Assembly: GCA_013361525.1 (NCBI GenBank)
Contig: JABFXY010000034.1
Location: 19,800-83,799, forward strand
DNA: 64,000 bases
Direction of reading: 5' to 3'
From: Polyangiaceae bacterium
GTDB taxonomy: Bacteria > Myxococcota_A > Polyangia > Polyangiales > Polyangiaceae
Under the pieces are notes generated by a model. It did not search any database. It saw nothing but the letters and a program-made list of their open reading frames with translations, and had not been told where the DNA came from. The position numbers and the translations under genes were made by a program. Positions 31,845 through 40,712 of this stretch are shown here, piece by piece. Every line of letters begins with the position of its first letter. Position 1 is the first letter of the stretch.

Positions 31845-32303
31845 ATGCGGGGCGTACACACGAGTGGGGCTATCGGCGTTGCGTTGTGGGTGGCGGCCTG
31901 CGGCCCAGCGCCGGGCTACTGGGAGGACAAAACCGACCCTTACGCGTCGATGAAATCGCCGCTGTTCCAGGGTCAATCGATTCGCGGGCGCTGGGTCGGC
32001 GAAGGGCGTCAATCCGACGGACCCCGCTGGCAAATGGAGCTCGACATCGCCAACACCGATGAAGGCCCCTGCGCCATCGTCCATTATCCGGATCTCGATT
32101 GCATGGGCTATTGGACCTGCGACGGAGGCTCCGAGGCGAGTCGCATTCGCGCGACCGAGCACATCACCCACGGCGCGGGACGGTGCGCCGACAATATTCC
32201 AGTAGATGCCGGGTTCAGCTCCGACGGCGAGCAGCTCGTATTCGAGGCTCGCGCCGGTGAAATCGTCGCCGGCGCTCGCTTGGACCGCGCGCGCAGCGAA
32301 TGA
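31845..32303 (+). CDS. small lipoprotein
   Basis: A 152-residue lipoprotein: signal peptide MRGVHTSGAIGVALWVAACG with lipobox VAAC; a beta-rich mature domain (IRGRWVGEGRQSDGPRWQMELDIAN, then CAIVHYPDLDCMGYWTCDG) that carries three Cys close together, and one later. A -10-like TGCTAGAGC lies upstream. Three hairpins follow the stop codon. No family recognised. Confidence 0.76.
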   Translation: MRGVHTSGAIGVALWVAACGPAPGYWEDKTDPYASMKSPLFQGQSIRGRWVGEGRQSDGPRWQMELDIANTDEGPCAIVHYPDLDCMGYWTCDGGSEASRIRATEHITHGAGRCADNIPVDAGFSSDGEQLVFEARAGEIVAGARLDRARSE

Positions 32304-32305
32304 TG

Positions 32306-32336
32306 GCGAAGACCGGTCAAAGCAACCGGTCTTCGC
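32306..32336. terminator. hairpin after the 31845-32303 lipoprotein gene
   Basis: Perfect 12-bp stem GCGAAGACCGGT (32306-32317) with ACCGGTCTTCGC (32325-32336) and a 7-base loop, starting 2 bases after the stop codon. Only TGTT follows, so terminator strength is uncertain; an mRNA 3' protecting stem is an alternative. Confidence 0.6.
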
Positions 32337-32361
32337 TGTTGAGCGCAAAATTCGACGAAAG

Positions 32362-32388
32362 CGGCGGCAACAGGTTTGCCGCCGTTTT
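32362..32388 (+). terminator. rho-independent terminator
   Basis: Stem CGGCGGCAA (32362-32370) with TTGCCGCCG (32376-32384), 5-base loop, then TTTT. It resembles the terminator at 25384-25404 in its setting: both follow an AAAATT run and both are followed by CCGTT and, a little later, TGTGGCGCGC. Confidence 0.78.
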
Positions 32389-32404
32389 CCGTTACCGGTC
32401 TGTG

Positions 32405-32478
32405 GCGCGCACAGGCTTGGGTGCCCAGTGCGAGCGTAGCGAGCCCCCCCCGGGCGGGACCCAAGCCGTCGTGCGCGC
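32405..32478. repeat. long bulged inverted repeat (74 bp)
   Basis: Outer arms GCGCGCAC (32405-32412) with GTGCGCGC (32471-32478), inner arms GGCTTGGGT (32414-32422) with ACCCAAGCC (32459-32467); a one-base/three-base internal loop separates them. The inner region is GC-rich with a C-run. Very stable as RNA. It stands between a terminator and the next gene, so it is a candidate structured leader, small RNA or REP-like element. Confidence 0.6.
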
Positions 32479-32561
32479 GCGAGAGCAAACAGTAAATTTC
32501 GTTAAGGCGCGTACACCGCGTTGAGTCGCTAAGCATGCCTTCCAGTTCTTGGAGGCTTGCA

Positions 32562-33734
32562 ATGTCCAACACGAGAAACGGTGTGCTGCTCGGGATGTTC
32601 GGTTTGCTCGCGCTCGCTGTGAGCGCCGGGGCTTCGGGGTGCGAATCGGAGCCCTCGCCCATTACGCTCCACGGTGAAGACGAGCTCTTCCCCGGGTTTT
32701 CTTATTCGACGGGACTTCAGCCGCCGGGCTCCCCCGTCCAAGCCTCGTTCGAGGTGTCGGCCACCGGCTCGACCGTCGTCGAAATGAAGGCGCAGCCGAG
32801 CGGCTCGTCGGACTCCCCCGAATTGACCGGTATCCCCGACTCCGGGAGCGTGAAGGTGACCGGTGGATTCGCGATGATCGGGACGCTCAAGATCGATATC
32901 GACGGATTGCCTTCGTACGACGGACCCATCCCCGGTATCGAAAACGTCAATATCGCGGTCGATGGCACGGCGAGCTTCGATCCATTTTCGGTCGGCAAAG
33001 AGGTCAAAGTCAGTGCGGCGATTCCGCCGACACAGCTGCCGAAGATTCCGCTCCCCGGCGGGATCCCAGGTTCGCTGGTTCTCGAGGTCGGCGAGGGCAG
33101 CTTCGTCGAGATTGGTGTCACGGGGACGTGCGCCGGGATCGCGAGCGACAGCGCCTCCTATGCGGCCGACCTCACGCGCGGCGGCACACTCGTCATCAAG
33201 CCGAGCGTCGAGGTGGAGGTGCCGATCGTCGGCACCAAGACCTTCGACATTCCCTCGTTCACGGTCGATCTCGCGCTCGATGGGACCTCGATGTCCGCCA
33301 GCACGTCGGTGACCGAATACGGTGGCTCCGTCGACGGCGACAAAGCGGACGGCAAGACCTGCTCCGGCGACGGTGGTGGCGGGGGAGACGCTGGCGGAGG
33401 CTCCGAAGGCGGCGCTGGAGCCGGCGGCAACACGGGGAACGAAGGCGGCTCGACTTCGGACACAGGCGGCGGTGGAGGTAGCGGCTCGGACTTCGTGTGT
33501 CTCCTCGGCGAGACCTGCACGGCGCCGAACGCCGACACGTGCACGTGCTCCGGATGCGACTTCGCGACCTGCGTCGACGACGCCCAGGGCATCGCTGACT
33601 GCGTGTGCCCCGTCTGCGGGCAGGACCCGTTCTGCAGTGACACGGCCAACTGCGTCGACGGCGATGGCTGCGACCCGTTCGTGGAAGGCTGCCAATGCGC
33701 AGACTGTTTCGATCATCCCCAATGTGCTCCGTGA
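32562..33734 (+). CDS. lipoprotein with Gly-rich linker and Cys-rich C-terminal knot
   Basis: A 390-residue protein: signal peptide (MSNTRNGVLLGMF...) with lipobox SAGASGC; beta-rich N-terminal domain to about residue 270 with an immunoglobulin-like flavour (SFEVSATGSTVVEM and GSVKVTGGFAMIGTLKIDIDG); a Gly/Ser/Asp-rich linker (about 275-310); and a C-terminal domain with 17 Cys in a regular CTCSGCDFATC-type spacing. The last part looks like small disulfide-knot repeats. The start has TTGGAGG upstream. Probably a surface-exposed, substrate-binding lipoprotein; family not recognised. Confidence 0.85.
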   Translation: MSNTRNGVLLGMFGLLALAVSAGASGCESEPSPITLHGEDELFPGFSYSTGLQPPGSPVQASFEVSATGSTVVEMKAQPSGSSDSPELTGIPDSGSVKVTGGFAMIGTLKIDIDGLPSYDGPIPGIENVNIAVDGTASFDPFSVGKEVKVSAAIPPTQLPKIPLPGGIPGSLVLEVGEGSFVEIGVTGTCAGIASDSASYAADLTRGGTLVIKPSVEVEVPIVGTKTFDIPSFTVDLALDGTSMSASTSVTEYGGSVDGDKADGKTCSGDGGGGGDAGGGSEGGAGAGGNTGNEGGSTSDTGGGGGSGSDFVCLLGETCTAPNADTCTCSGCDFATCVDDAQGIADCVCPVCGQDPFCSDTANCVDGDGCDPFVEGCQCADCFDHPQCAP

Positions 33735-33808
33735 CGGGGCGCCCTCTGATCGAGCGCGCCGCTCGACGCTCTTGAGTCGTCGGTCGAGCACGGTAAGACT
33801 CGGGGCCC

Positions 33809-35779
33809 TTGATCACCGCGCTGAAAAATCTGGTCGGCCGCCGCGAGACGGCGGAGCGTCCATCCGCCGCCGACGCTCATTGGGATCCGCGCTGGCACGG
33901 TCACCGGCTCGCGCGCGATCCGGGCAATCGCCGCTCGCTCTATTTGCCGATGCGAGACGGTCCGCGCGTCGCAATCGACGTGACGTTGCCGACCACCTAC
34001 CGCGACGGGGTGAGGCTGCCGACGATCCTGCGGCAGACGCGGTATTTCCGCAGCGTCGAGATGCCCCCGATGCTGGATTTTCGCCTCAGCCGCGACGCGT
34101 TCGACATCGTGGCTGCGACGCGTGAGCGGTTCCTCGCGAAGGGGTACGCGTGGGTCGACGTCGACGTGCGCGGGTCGGGCGTGTCGAGCGGCTCGTGGCC
34201 GGGCCCCTGGTCGGAGGGAGAGGTGCGGGACGGCGCGGAGATCGTCGACTTCATCATTCGGCAGCCTTGGTCGAACGGGCTCGTGGGCTCGACGGGCATC
34301 TCGTACGAAGGGACGACTTGCGAGATGCTGCTCGCGAATCGGCACGAGGCCGTGCGCGCCGTGGCTCCTCGGTTTTCACTGTTTTGCGCCTACGAAGACG
34401 TCGCCTTCCCGGGCGGCGTCCACCTCGCTTGGTTCACCGAGCGTTGGGCTCGTTACAACCGTTTGCTCGACGACCACCGCGTGCACGACGCAATGGCGGA
34501 GCTCGTCTACGTGATAGCGCGCGCCCGTTCGGTCGAGCCTGCCATTTGGAGCGGGCCGGTGCGGACCTTGTTGGAGCGCTTGGGCCCGGAGCGCGCGACG
34601 CGCGCGATCGGCCTCGTATTCGGCGTTTTTCTGCGAGGCGGACGGCGCGTCGACGACGACCCCGACGGCTCGCTGCGCGCCGCCGCGCTGCTCGATCACG
34701 TCGCGAACGGCGACGTGCACCAGCTCTGTCTGCAGGGTTGTTACAAGGACGATGTCGCGCCCGGCCACGAGGACGTCGCCTTCGCGGGCGTCAGCCCTCG
34801 CGGGAATTTGCAGGCCATTGCCGCGTCGGGTGCGGCGGTCTTCAGCTATGGCGGCTGGCTCGACGGAGGGTATGCGCAAGCCGCGACGCGGCGTTTCGCG
34901 AGCCTCGCTGCTTCGCGCCCCGAATCGACGCGCTCGCGTTCCAGGCTGCTGCTCGGCCCGTGGGGGCACGCCGGCTTCTTCTCTCATGATCCGGCGAATC
35001 GAACGACGCCGGCGACGTTCCCGCACGAGGTCGAGCTCTTCGAGTTCTTCGATCGCGAGCTGCGAGGCGAAGCGAGCACCGAGAACCCCGTTCGGTACTT
35101 CACGCTCGTCGAAAACGCATGGAAGAGCGCGCCGACCTGGCCGCCGCCGAACGTGCGCGACGAGCGGATGTACCTCGACGTCTCGGGCACGCTGACCTCG
35201 TCGCGCCCGCGCTCGGAGGGGCGCGTCGAGGTCCATGACGACCGAAGCTTCGGGACGGGCGAGCGATCGCGATGGCGCGGTCTGCTCGCCGGGTTCGTAC
35301 CGGCGGACTATCCCGATTTCGGCGAGCGAATCAAAGGACAGGTCACCTTCGCGAGCGCGCCGTTCGATGGTGGCTGCGTCGTGACCGGCCATCCGATCGT
35401 GCGCGTCTTCGCGCGTGCGCAAAGCGACTTCGGATTGATGGCCTACCTCGCGGACGTGAGCCCGGACAATCGATGGACGTACGTCAGCGAGGGGCAGCTC
35501 CGTGCATTGCACCGCGCCGAGACGACGCCGGAGCGCGGCTATGTCCCATTGACGCCGTACCATTCCTTCGACGCCGGAGACGGCAAGCCGATCGTACCGG
35601 GTGAAACGATGGAGCTTTCGTTCGGGCTGCTTCCGACGTCGTATTGGTTCCGCCCGGGCCATCGCGCGGCGCTCGTATTGACGCTCGGCGATTGCGACCA
35701 TTTCAGCGCAATCGAGGGCTCGCGCGGGATCGAGCTCTTGCTCGGCGAGTCCTCTCTCGATTTGCCGATCGAGCGCTGA
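33809..35779 (+). CDS. CocE/NonD family hydrolase
   Basis: A 656-residue serine hydrolase of the CocE/X-Pro dipeptidyl-peptidase-like class. The alpha/beta-hydrolase domain (about residues 40-400) has the nucleophile elbow GISYEG (Ser in GxSxxG), the Asp after YGGWLDGGY and the His in GPWGHAG. A C-terminal jelly-roll (about 410-640, with FVPADYPDF...IKGQVTFASAPF) completes the usual layout. Known relatives cleave ester or amide bonds of acyl substrates such as cocaine, glutaryl-7-ACA or X-Pro peptides. No signal peptide, so probably cytoplasmic. It converges with the RluA gene (11 bp). Confidence 0.92.
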   Translation: MITALKNLVGRRETAERPSAADAHWDPRWHGHRLARDPGNRRSLYLPMRDGPRVAIDVTLPTTYRDGVRLPTILRQTRYFRSVEMPPMLDFRLSRDAFDIVAATRERFLAKGYAWVDVDVRGSGVSSGSWPGPWSEGEVRDGAEIVDFIIRQPWSNGLVGSTGISYEGTTCEMLLANRHEAVRAVAPRFSLFCAYEDVAFPGGVHLAWFTERWARYNRLLDDHRVHDAMAELVYVIARARSVEPAIWSGPVRTLLERLGPERATRAIGLVFGVFLRGGRRVDDDPDGSLRAAALLDHVANGDVHQLCLQGCYKDDVAPGHEDVAFAGVSPRGNLQAIAASGAAVFSYGGWLDGGYAQAATRRFASLAASRPESTRSRSRLLLGPWGHAGFFSHDPANRTTPATFPHEVELFEFFDRELRGEASTENPVRYFTLVENAWKSAPTWPPPNVRDERMYLDVSGTLTSSRPRSEGRVEVHDDRSFGTGERSRWRGLLAGFVPADYPDFGERIKGQVTFASAPFDGGCVVTGHPIVRVFARAQSDFGLMAYLADVSPDNRWTYVSEGQLRALHRAETTPERGYVPLTPYHSFDAGDGKPIVPGETMELSFGLLPTSYWFRPGHRAALVLTLGDCDHFSAIEGSRGIELLLGESSLDLPIER

Positions 35780-35790
35780 ACCCGGCCCCT

Positions 35791-36732
35791 TCAGCCGGGG
35801 ACGAGGCGCTCGAGCTCCGGCGGAAGCGGGCTCGTCGAGGTGAATGCAGGGACGACGGCGTCCCCGCCCCACGCAATGCGGTGGGCGTGCAACGCGTGAC
35901 GCCCGAGGCCGTGCGACGGATCACCACCATAAAGCAAGTCGCCGAGCAGCGGATACGAAATGGCGGCAAAGTGCGAGCGGATCTGATGGCGGAGCGCGCG
36001 CGGGGCACGCGCCTCGACGAGCGCGACGCCATTGCTCTCGCGGATTTTCGTCCACGTGGTGACGGCGGGGCGCGGCACGTAGCGGGCGACGTCGCGCGGG
36101 TGCGTGCACGCGAGAACGCGCCGGCGGTCCTTCGGATGCGGCGCGAGCGGAATGTCGATCGTGCCTGCTTCGGGTAAGCCATCCGCGGGGACCAGGAGCA
36201 GGTAGCGCTTGTCGAGCCTGCCGTCGCGCAGCGCCTGGGTGAGCGTGGTGAACGCCTCCTCCGTGCGCGCGGCGAGCACGAGACCGGACGTGTCGGTATC
36301 GAGCCGGTGGCAAAGACCGGGCTCGCGTGGAGAGAAGCCGCAGCAGGCCACCTCCGGGAAGCGGGCGAGGAGCGCGTTCGCGAGCGCGCCCTTTTCGCCT
36401 GGAGCGAGCGGCGCGGTCGCCTGGCCCGCGGGCTTGTCCAAGACGAGCACCTGAGGCGTCTCGAGAACGACGGTGAGCGGCGCCGTCGGATCGGGAACGG
36501 CCGCCGTATCCGTCGCCTCGACGTCGACCTCGACGACGTGCCCCTCGGCGCCGACGTCGCCCTTCGCGGCGCGGCGAGCCAGCTTGCCCTCCGGCCCGAT
36601 GCGCACGTGCCCATCGACGAACAGGCGTTTCACTGCATTTCGGCCGATACCGGGGAGCTTCGCGCAGAGCAGCTTGTCGAGCCGCACCCCCGCGTCGTCA
36701 GCACTGATCGTGAACCGCATCGCGTCGAGCAT
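35791..36732 (-). CDS. RluA-family pseudouridine synthase
   Basis: A 313-residue enzyme that isomerises uridine in rRNA or tRNA. An N-terminal S4 RNA-binding domain (RLDKLLCAKLPGIGRNAVKRLF, about residues 17-90) precedes the catalytic domain with the family motif HRLDTDTSGLVLAA (Asp of RLD is the catalytic residue). KRYLLLVPADGL and RHQIRSHFAAISYPLLGD are the expected later motifs. ATG at 36732 or 36720 are both plausible. The closest subfamily (RluC/D versus RluA) was not decided. Confidence 0.92.
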   Translation of the reverse strand: MLDAMRFTISADDAGVRLDKLLCAKLPGIGRNAVKRLFVDGHVRIGPEGKLARRAAKGDVGAEGHVVEVDVEATDTAAVPDPTAPLTVVLETPQVLVLDKPAGQATAPLAPGEKGALANALLARFPEVACCGFSPREPGLCHRLDTDTSGLVLAARTEEAFTTLTQALRDGRLDKRYLLLVPADGLPEAGTIDIPLAPHPKDRRRVLACTHPRDVARYVPRPAVTTWTKIRESNGVALVEARAPRALRHQIRSHFAAISYPLLGDLLYGGDPSHGLGRHALHAHRIAWGGDAVVPAFTSTSPLPPELERLVPG

Positions 36733-36795
36733 CCTAGTACACGATGTCGAAAGTTCGCGCGCGGATCAGGCATGACGCACGCGAGTGAGCGCCGG

Positions 36796-38115
36796 CTAGA
36801 AGAGGACGCCTCCGGTCACGCCGATCTGCACCACCAGGCTCTGCGACGCGGAGAGGCGGCCCGACGGTCCGTCGAGCACGTCGCGGTAGTCGGGGTTCGT
36901 CGGCGGATCACATCCCGGAGTGTCGTCGGCGCATGGCTCGTCGTCCGTGATCACGTGCTCGAACTCGTGCTTGAACGCCGCCGACAGGCCGAGCCGAATC
37001 AGCTGGCTCGCGCGCCAAACGAACGAGCCTGCAGCGCCGAGCGAGCCGTGCGTGTCCACGACGGTGACGCCGGTCTCGTAGCCGCGGACACCGGACGCTT
37101 CGGTCGGGGAACGGAGAGAGGGCGCCGGGCTCGAGCCGAGCGCATCGAAGAGGAGCGAGTAATCGCGCCCCCGCGTGACGAGCTCGCCGACGATTCGCGC
37201 GTCGATCCACACCCGCGACCAGCGCTCGCGGTTCTCCCAAGGGATGATTCCGATGCCGAGGTGAGCCTCAGCTCGCACGGGCAAGAGGGATGGTTCGTCC
37301 TCGAAGGTCGTCGCGAGCGGCGTGTCCGACATCGGTATCTCGAACCTCGCGCGAAGGATGCCGAAGGGCTCGATGTACTGAAAGCGACGGGAAATCGCGG
37401 TGCGAAGGACGAAGCCGACGGTGCCGCGCGAGATACCGGGGTCGCGCGCCTTGCCCCCGTCCGGCTCGTCGTCGTCGACGATGCCGTCGCGATTGATATC
37501 GCCCGGGTCCGCGCAGACGACCTGGCCCTCGGGAGGAGTCTCGTTGCAGGCGGAGAGCGCGGGGCCGATCGAGACCTCCGTCTCGAACGCAGCCGTCCAG
37601 GTCGGCAGCGATCGGTCGCGTGCCTGGTTCATGATTCCGACGTGCACGCCGAGCGCGATGTGCTCGACACCGCTGCGCTCCGGCGAGCGCATTGGCAGCT
37701 CGAAAAGGGTCTCCCCGCCCTCGCTCTGAACCTCCCCCTTGGGCGCATCGCCGAGCGTGGTCAGGTCGCGGTTGTCGGAAAGAACGATCGGCAAACGAGC
37801 GATACCGGCGATGTCGCGAAAGATGCCGATCCGTAGCTCTGGGATGAGGCGGGAGGAGAGAACCGAGGCGCGCGCGAGCTCCTCGCGGCCATCCCCTTCA
37901 CCTCGCGTGATGACGCTGCGAACGACGTCGAGCTGATACGAGAGGAGAACCTCGAGGTCGAAGGGATCCTGATCGTCCGCGGCATCCGGGACGTCGACCA
38001 CCTCACCGGGCTCGCGCATCATCCGCGGCTCACCCGGCACCGGTGGCTCTTCGGCGTGAGCGGCGCCGGCGAGCGAAATGAAGCAGCTCGTCGCACCGGC
38101 GACGATGAGCCTCAC
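36796..38115 (-). CDS. outer-membrane beta-barrel protein with calcium-loop insertion
   Basis: A 439-residue exported protein with signal peptide (ISLAGAAHAEE), an acidic start and a beta-rich body ending in a Phe (VTGGVLF), as expected of an outer-membrane barrel. An EF-hand-like loop DINRDGIVDDDEPD occurs mid-chain, as in dockerin or TSP3 calcium sites. Its start overlaps the stop of the PP2C/cyclic-nucleotide gene by four bases, so the two are translationally coupled. Pore or substrate function unknown. Confidence 0.82.
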   Translation of the reverse strand: MRLIVAGATSCFISLAGAAHAEEPPVPGEPRMMREPGEVVDVPDAADDQDPFDLEVLLSYQLDVVRSVITRGEGDGREELARASVLSSRLIPELRIGIFRDIAGIARLPIVLSDNRDLTTLGDAPKGEVQSEGGETLFELPMRSPERSGVEHIALGVHVGIMNQARDRSLPTWTAAFETEVSIGPALSACNETPPEGQVVCADPGDINRDGIVDDDEPDGGKARDPGISRGTVGFVLRTAISRRFQYIEPFGILRARFEIPMSDTPLATTFEDEPSLLPVRAEAHLGIGIIPWENRERWSRVWIDARIVGELVTRGRDYSLLFDALGSSPAPSLRSPTEASGVRGYETGVTVVDTHGSLGAAGSFVWRASQLIRLGLSAAFKHEFEHVITDDEPCADDTPGCDPPTNPDYRDVLDGPSGRLSASQSLVVQIGVTGGVLF

Positions 38116-39812
38116 GTCGAGGAGCGCTCTCGATCGGCCTCGTCCACGGGTGGCGCCGCAGACGCTGCGTCCTTGGTGGCGAGGTCTTGTGCGGCGAGGT
38201 CCCGTGCGGCGAGGTCTCGTGCGGCGAGGTCTCGTGCGGCGAGGTCTTGTGCGGCGAGGTCTCGTGCGGCGAGATCTTGTGCGGCGAGGCGTGTCCGGAG
38301 CTCTTGCCGGAGCTCCGTCGAGAGCGACGGTAGCGTCTTCGCCGACGTGACCGGCGGGAGAGCCGGCGAGACGACACCATCGGAGCCGTCGCCGTCTCCT
38401 CCGTCGGGGGGTGGGGCGGACGGCAGCTGCGCTGTATCGGCAAGCATCGTTTCGGTCAGGTCGTCGCCGTTCTCGCGCGCGGCGAGCAACGCAGCGGCAG
38501 CCGCCGCGAGCGCGGGCTCGTCGAGATCTTCGGGCACGAGCGCGTCCGAGATGTCCTCCGCAGCGAGCTCTTCTTTGGCGTTGGAGAGGTCGCGCGACGT
38601 CTGATCGAGGCGATCGGCGAGGACGCCCAAGAACTGCCAGAGCAGCTTCACCGCCAGCTCGTACTCTTTGCGAAGGATCGCGAAGAAGTCGCCCCGACGC
38701 AGGGCGATGAGCTCGCTGCGCTCGATCGCACGCACCGTGGCGGAGCGCGGCGAGCTGCGAATGAGCGCCATTTCACCGAAGTGCTCGCCCGGGCCGACCT
38801 CGCTCAGCACCTGCTCGCCGCGAAGGATGTTGAGCATCCCGTCGATGACGATGAACAGCTCGTCGCCGCGATCCCCCTCGCGGACGACGTCCTCGCCGGG
38901 CTCGAACTCGAGCACCTCGGCGACCTGCATGATGCGGAGCAGCTCGCGCTCCTGAAGCTTCGAGAAGAGCGGCATGTTGCGCAGCGCTTCGCGCTTCTGC
39001 TCGAGGCGGCGCGCTTGATCGGCGGTCGATTGATCCGACCGGCCGATGCGGACCATCACGCACGTGATGTTGTCCTTGCCGCCCTTCTTGTTGGCGAGAT
39101 CGACGAGCTCGGCCGCGGCGCGCTCGCCGTCTTCGTCCTCGAAGTACGGCTCCAGCTCGGCGACGTGGTTGATGTATCCGTGCAGCCCGTCCGAGGCGAG
39201 GAGGAACTGGTCGCCCGGAAGGAGCTCGATCATCAGCGTGTCGACGTCGACCCGCTCGTACACGCCGACGGCGCGGGTGACGGCGTTCTTCTGTGCGACC
39301 TTCTCGATCTGCTCGCGCGTGAGCCGGCCGCGGCGAACGAGCTCGTTGTAGACCGTGTGGTCCTCGGTGATCTGTTGGACCTTGCCGTTTCGGTAGAGGT
39401 AGATGCGGCTGTCGCCGACGTGCGCAACGAACCCGTGGTGCCCTGCTACGAGCAGTGACGACAGGGTCGTGCCCATGCCGCGCTTCGACGCGTCCGCCTT
39501 CGCCTCTTCGTGGACGCGGGAGCAAGCGCGCAGGACCGCGGACTCCATCAAATGCTGAATCTCGCGCGCACCGTCGCGCGAGGCACGCCCGTGCTCGTAC
39601 GATTTGACGAGATCGACGCGCTTTCGCACTTCTTGATGGATCACGCGAACGGCGATCGCGCTCGCGACCTCGCCCGCTGCGTGCCCGCCCATACCGTCGG
39701 CGACGATGGTCAGCGCGAGCTTCTTGTCGACGAGGAAGTTGTCCTCGTTGAGATCTCGCGCGCGACCGATGTCGGTCTTCGGGAAGTAGTGGATGGCTTC
39801 GGAAAGGCCCAT
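38112..39812 (-). CDS. PP2C phosphatase fused to cyclic-nucleotide-binding domain
   Basis: A 566-residue protein. Residues 10-255 are a PPM/PP2C Ser/Thr phosphatase with the metal-binding motifs in order: RDLNEDNF, ADGMGGHAAGE, GTTLSSLL, HVGDSR, SDGLHG and KDNITCV. A cyclic-nucleotide-binding domain (280-400, LFIVIDGMLNILRG, GEHFGEMALIRSSPRSATVRA) follows, then a low-complexity tail with seven AARDL/AAQDL units (about 525-560). The usual logic is phosphatase control by cNMP. MGLSEA at 39812 is taken because the frame upstream reads into unrelated sequence. A RadC gene lies upstream (182 bp). The next gene, an outer-membrane protein, overlaps by 4 bp. Confidence 0.93.
   Translation of the reverse strand: MGLSEAIHYFPKTDIGRARDLNEDNFLVDKKLALTIVADGMGGHAAGEVASAIAVRVIHQEVRKRVDLVKSYEHGRASRDGAREIQHLMESAVLRACSRVHEEAKADASKRGMGTTLSSLLVAGHHGFVAHVGDSRIYLYRNGKVQQITEDHTVYNELVRRGRLTREQIEKVAQKNAVTRAVGVYERVDVDTLMIELLPGDQFLLASDGLHGYINHVAELEPYFEDEDGERAAAELVDLANKKGGKDNITCVMVRIGRSDQSTADQARRLEQKREALRNMPLFSKLQERELLRIMQVAEVLEFEPGEDVVREGDRGDELFIVIDGMLNILRGEQVLSEVGPGEHFGEMALIRSSPRSATVRAIERSELIALRRGDFFAILRKEYELAVKLLWQFLGVLADRLDQTSRDLSNAKEELAAEDISDALVPEDLDEPALAAAAAALLAARENGDDLTETMLADTAQLPSAPPPDGGDGDGSDGVVSPALPPVTSAKTLPSLSTELRQELRTRLAAQDLAARDLAAQDLAARDLAARDLAARDLAAQDLATKDAASAAPPVDEADRERSST
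38176..38290 (-). repeat. 15-bp tandem repeat encoding A-A-R/Q-D-L
   Basis: Seven or more 15-bp units (GCGGCGAGGTCTCGT on the plus strand) run head to tail within the 3' part of the PP2C/cNMP gene. Two interior positions vary (CC, TC or TT), giving alternate Arg and Gln. It reads as five-residue repeats and the copy number is likely to differ between strains. The i-2 residue is Arg/Gln, not Ala, so it is not a typical pentapeptide-repeat beta-helix. Confidence 0.85.
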
Positions 39813-39994
39813 TCCTGGCGGAAGAAGGTACCCGAGAGCCCATGCCGCGGTCACGCACGGAATCGTCCGGGCCTCGGGCGCTGTTTCGGCCGCGTTTCGG
39901 CCGATGCGGGTGTTCTCGTCGGAGATCGGCGCGAACCATTCGTCCGAGATGTCTCGGTTGAAGCCGTGAGGGCGGAGCATGCGGCCCACTCGAC

Positions 39995-40675
39995 TCAGGG
40001 CAGAAGCCCTAGATCCAACAGCGACGCGTACGAATCGTGCGCGACGACCACGTGATCCACGAGCGCGATGCCGACGATGTCCGCCGCTTCGGCGAGGACG
40101 CGCGTCATCGCGATGTCCTCGGCGCTGGGCGTCGGATCACCGCTCGGATGGTTGTGTACGAGGACGATGGCGCTCGCAGCCTCTTGCAGCCCCACGCGCA
40201 AAATATCCCGCGCGCTGACCGAGCAGCCATGTAGCCCGCCCTGCGCGACGCGCCGGAAGGCCCGCGCACCGTTTTGGCCGTCGAGCGCAAGCACCCACAT
40301 CTCTTCGTGCGTCAACGTCCCGAGGCGAGCGCGCGCGTACGCCGCGACGTCCGACGAGGACGCGAGCTTCGTGCGCCCAACCACCTCGAGCGCGGCGGCC
40401 CTGCGCGCAAGCTCGAATCCGGCGCAGATGCGAAGCGCCTTCGCCTGTCCGATCCCGGGTTGATCGGAGAGCCACGCCGGAGAAGAGCGCGCGAGGCCGA
40501 CGAGGCCGCCCGCCTGGCTCATCACGCGAGCGGCGAGATCGACGACGGGCGTCCTCGCCGCGCCGGTGCCGAGCACGATCGCGAGCAGCTCGAGATCCGC
40601 GAGCTCGGCGATGCCGAACGCGAGCGCGCGTTCGCGCGGGAGGCCCATGGATGACGGCGGCGAGGTCGTGGTCAT
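39995..40675 (-). CDS. radC: RadC-family JAB-domain protein
   Basis: A 226-residue protein of the UPF0758/RadC family: N-terminal helix-hairpin-helix-type part (LARSSPAWLSDQPGIGQAKALRI) and a JAB/MPN metalloprotease-like domain with the JAMM motif HNHPSGDPTPSAED (HxH-x7-D) at about residue 175. RadC proteins are found near replication and mobile DNA; their reaction remains unclear despite the name. ATG at 40675. It follows the EEP nuclease gene by 37 bp on the same strand. Confidence 0.92.
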   Translation of the reverse strand: MTTTSPPSSMGLPRERALAFGIAELADLELLAIVLGTGAARTPVVDLAARVMSQAGGLVGLARSSPAWLSDQPGIGQAKALRICAGFELARRAAALEVVGRTKLASSSDVAAYARARLGTLTHEEMWVLALDGQNGARAFRRVAQGGLHGCSVSARDILRVGLQEAASAIVLVHNHPSGDPTPSAEDIAMTRVLAEAADIVGIALVDHVVVAHDSYASLLDLGLLP

Positions 40676-40712
40676 GTTCGCGCCGGCCCACCAGGCACGG
40701 CGCGGACCACCG

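Noticed and set aside
34376..35872. A 498-codon minus-strand frame opposite the CocE-type hydrolase
   Set aside because: The hydrolase has all catalytic motifs on the plus strand. The antisense translation shows no domain and is rich in Arg and Ala.
36307..37836. A 509-codon plus-strand frame across the RluA and outer-membrane genes
   Set aside because: Antisense to RluA (HRLDTDTSG motif) and an exported barrel gene. No recognisable motif.
38176..38290. Short direct repeats that could be taken for a CRISPR array
   Set aside because: The 15-bp units abut with no spacers and lie in frame inside a gene, so they code a five-residue repeat.
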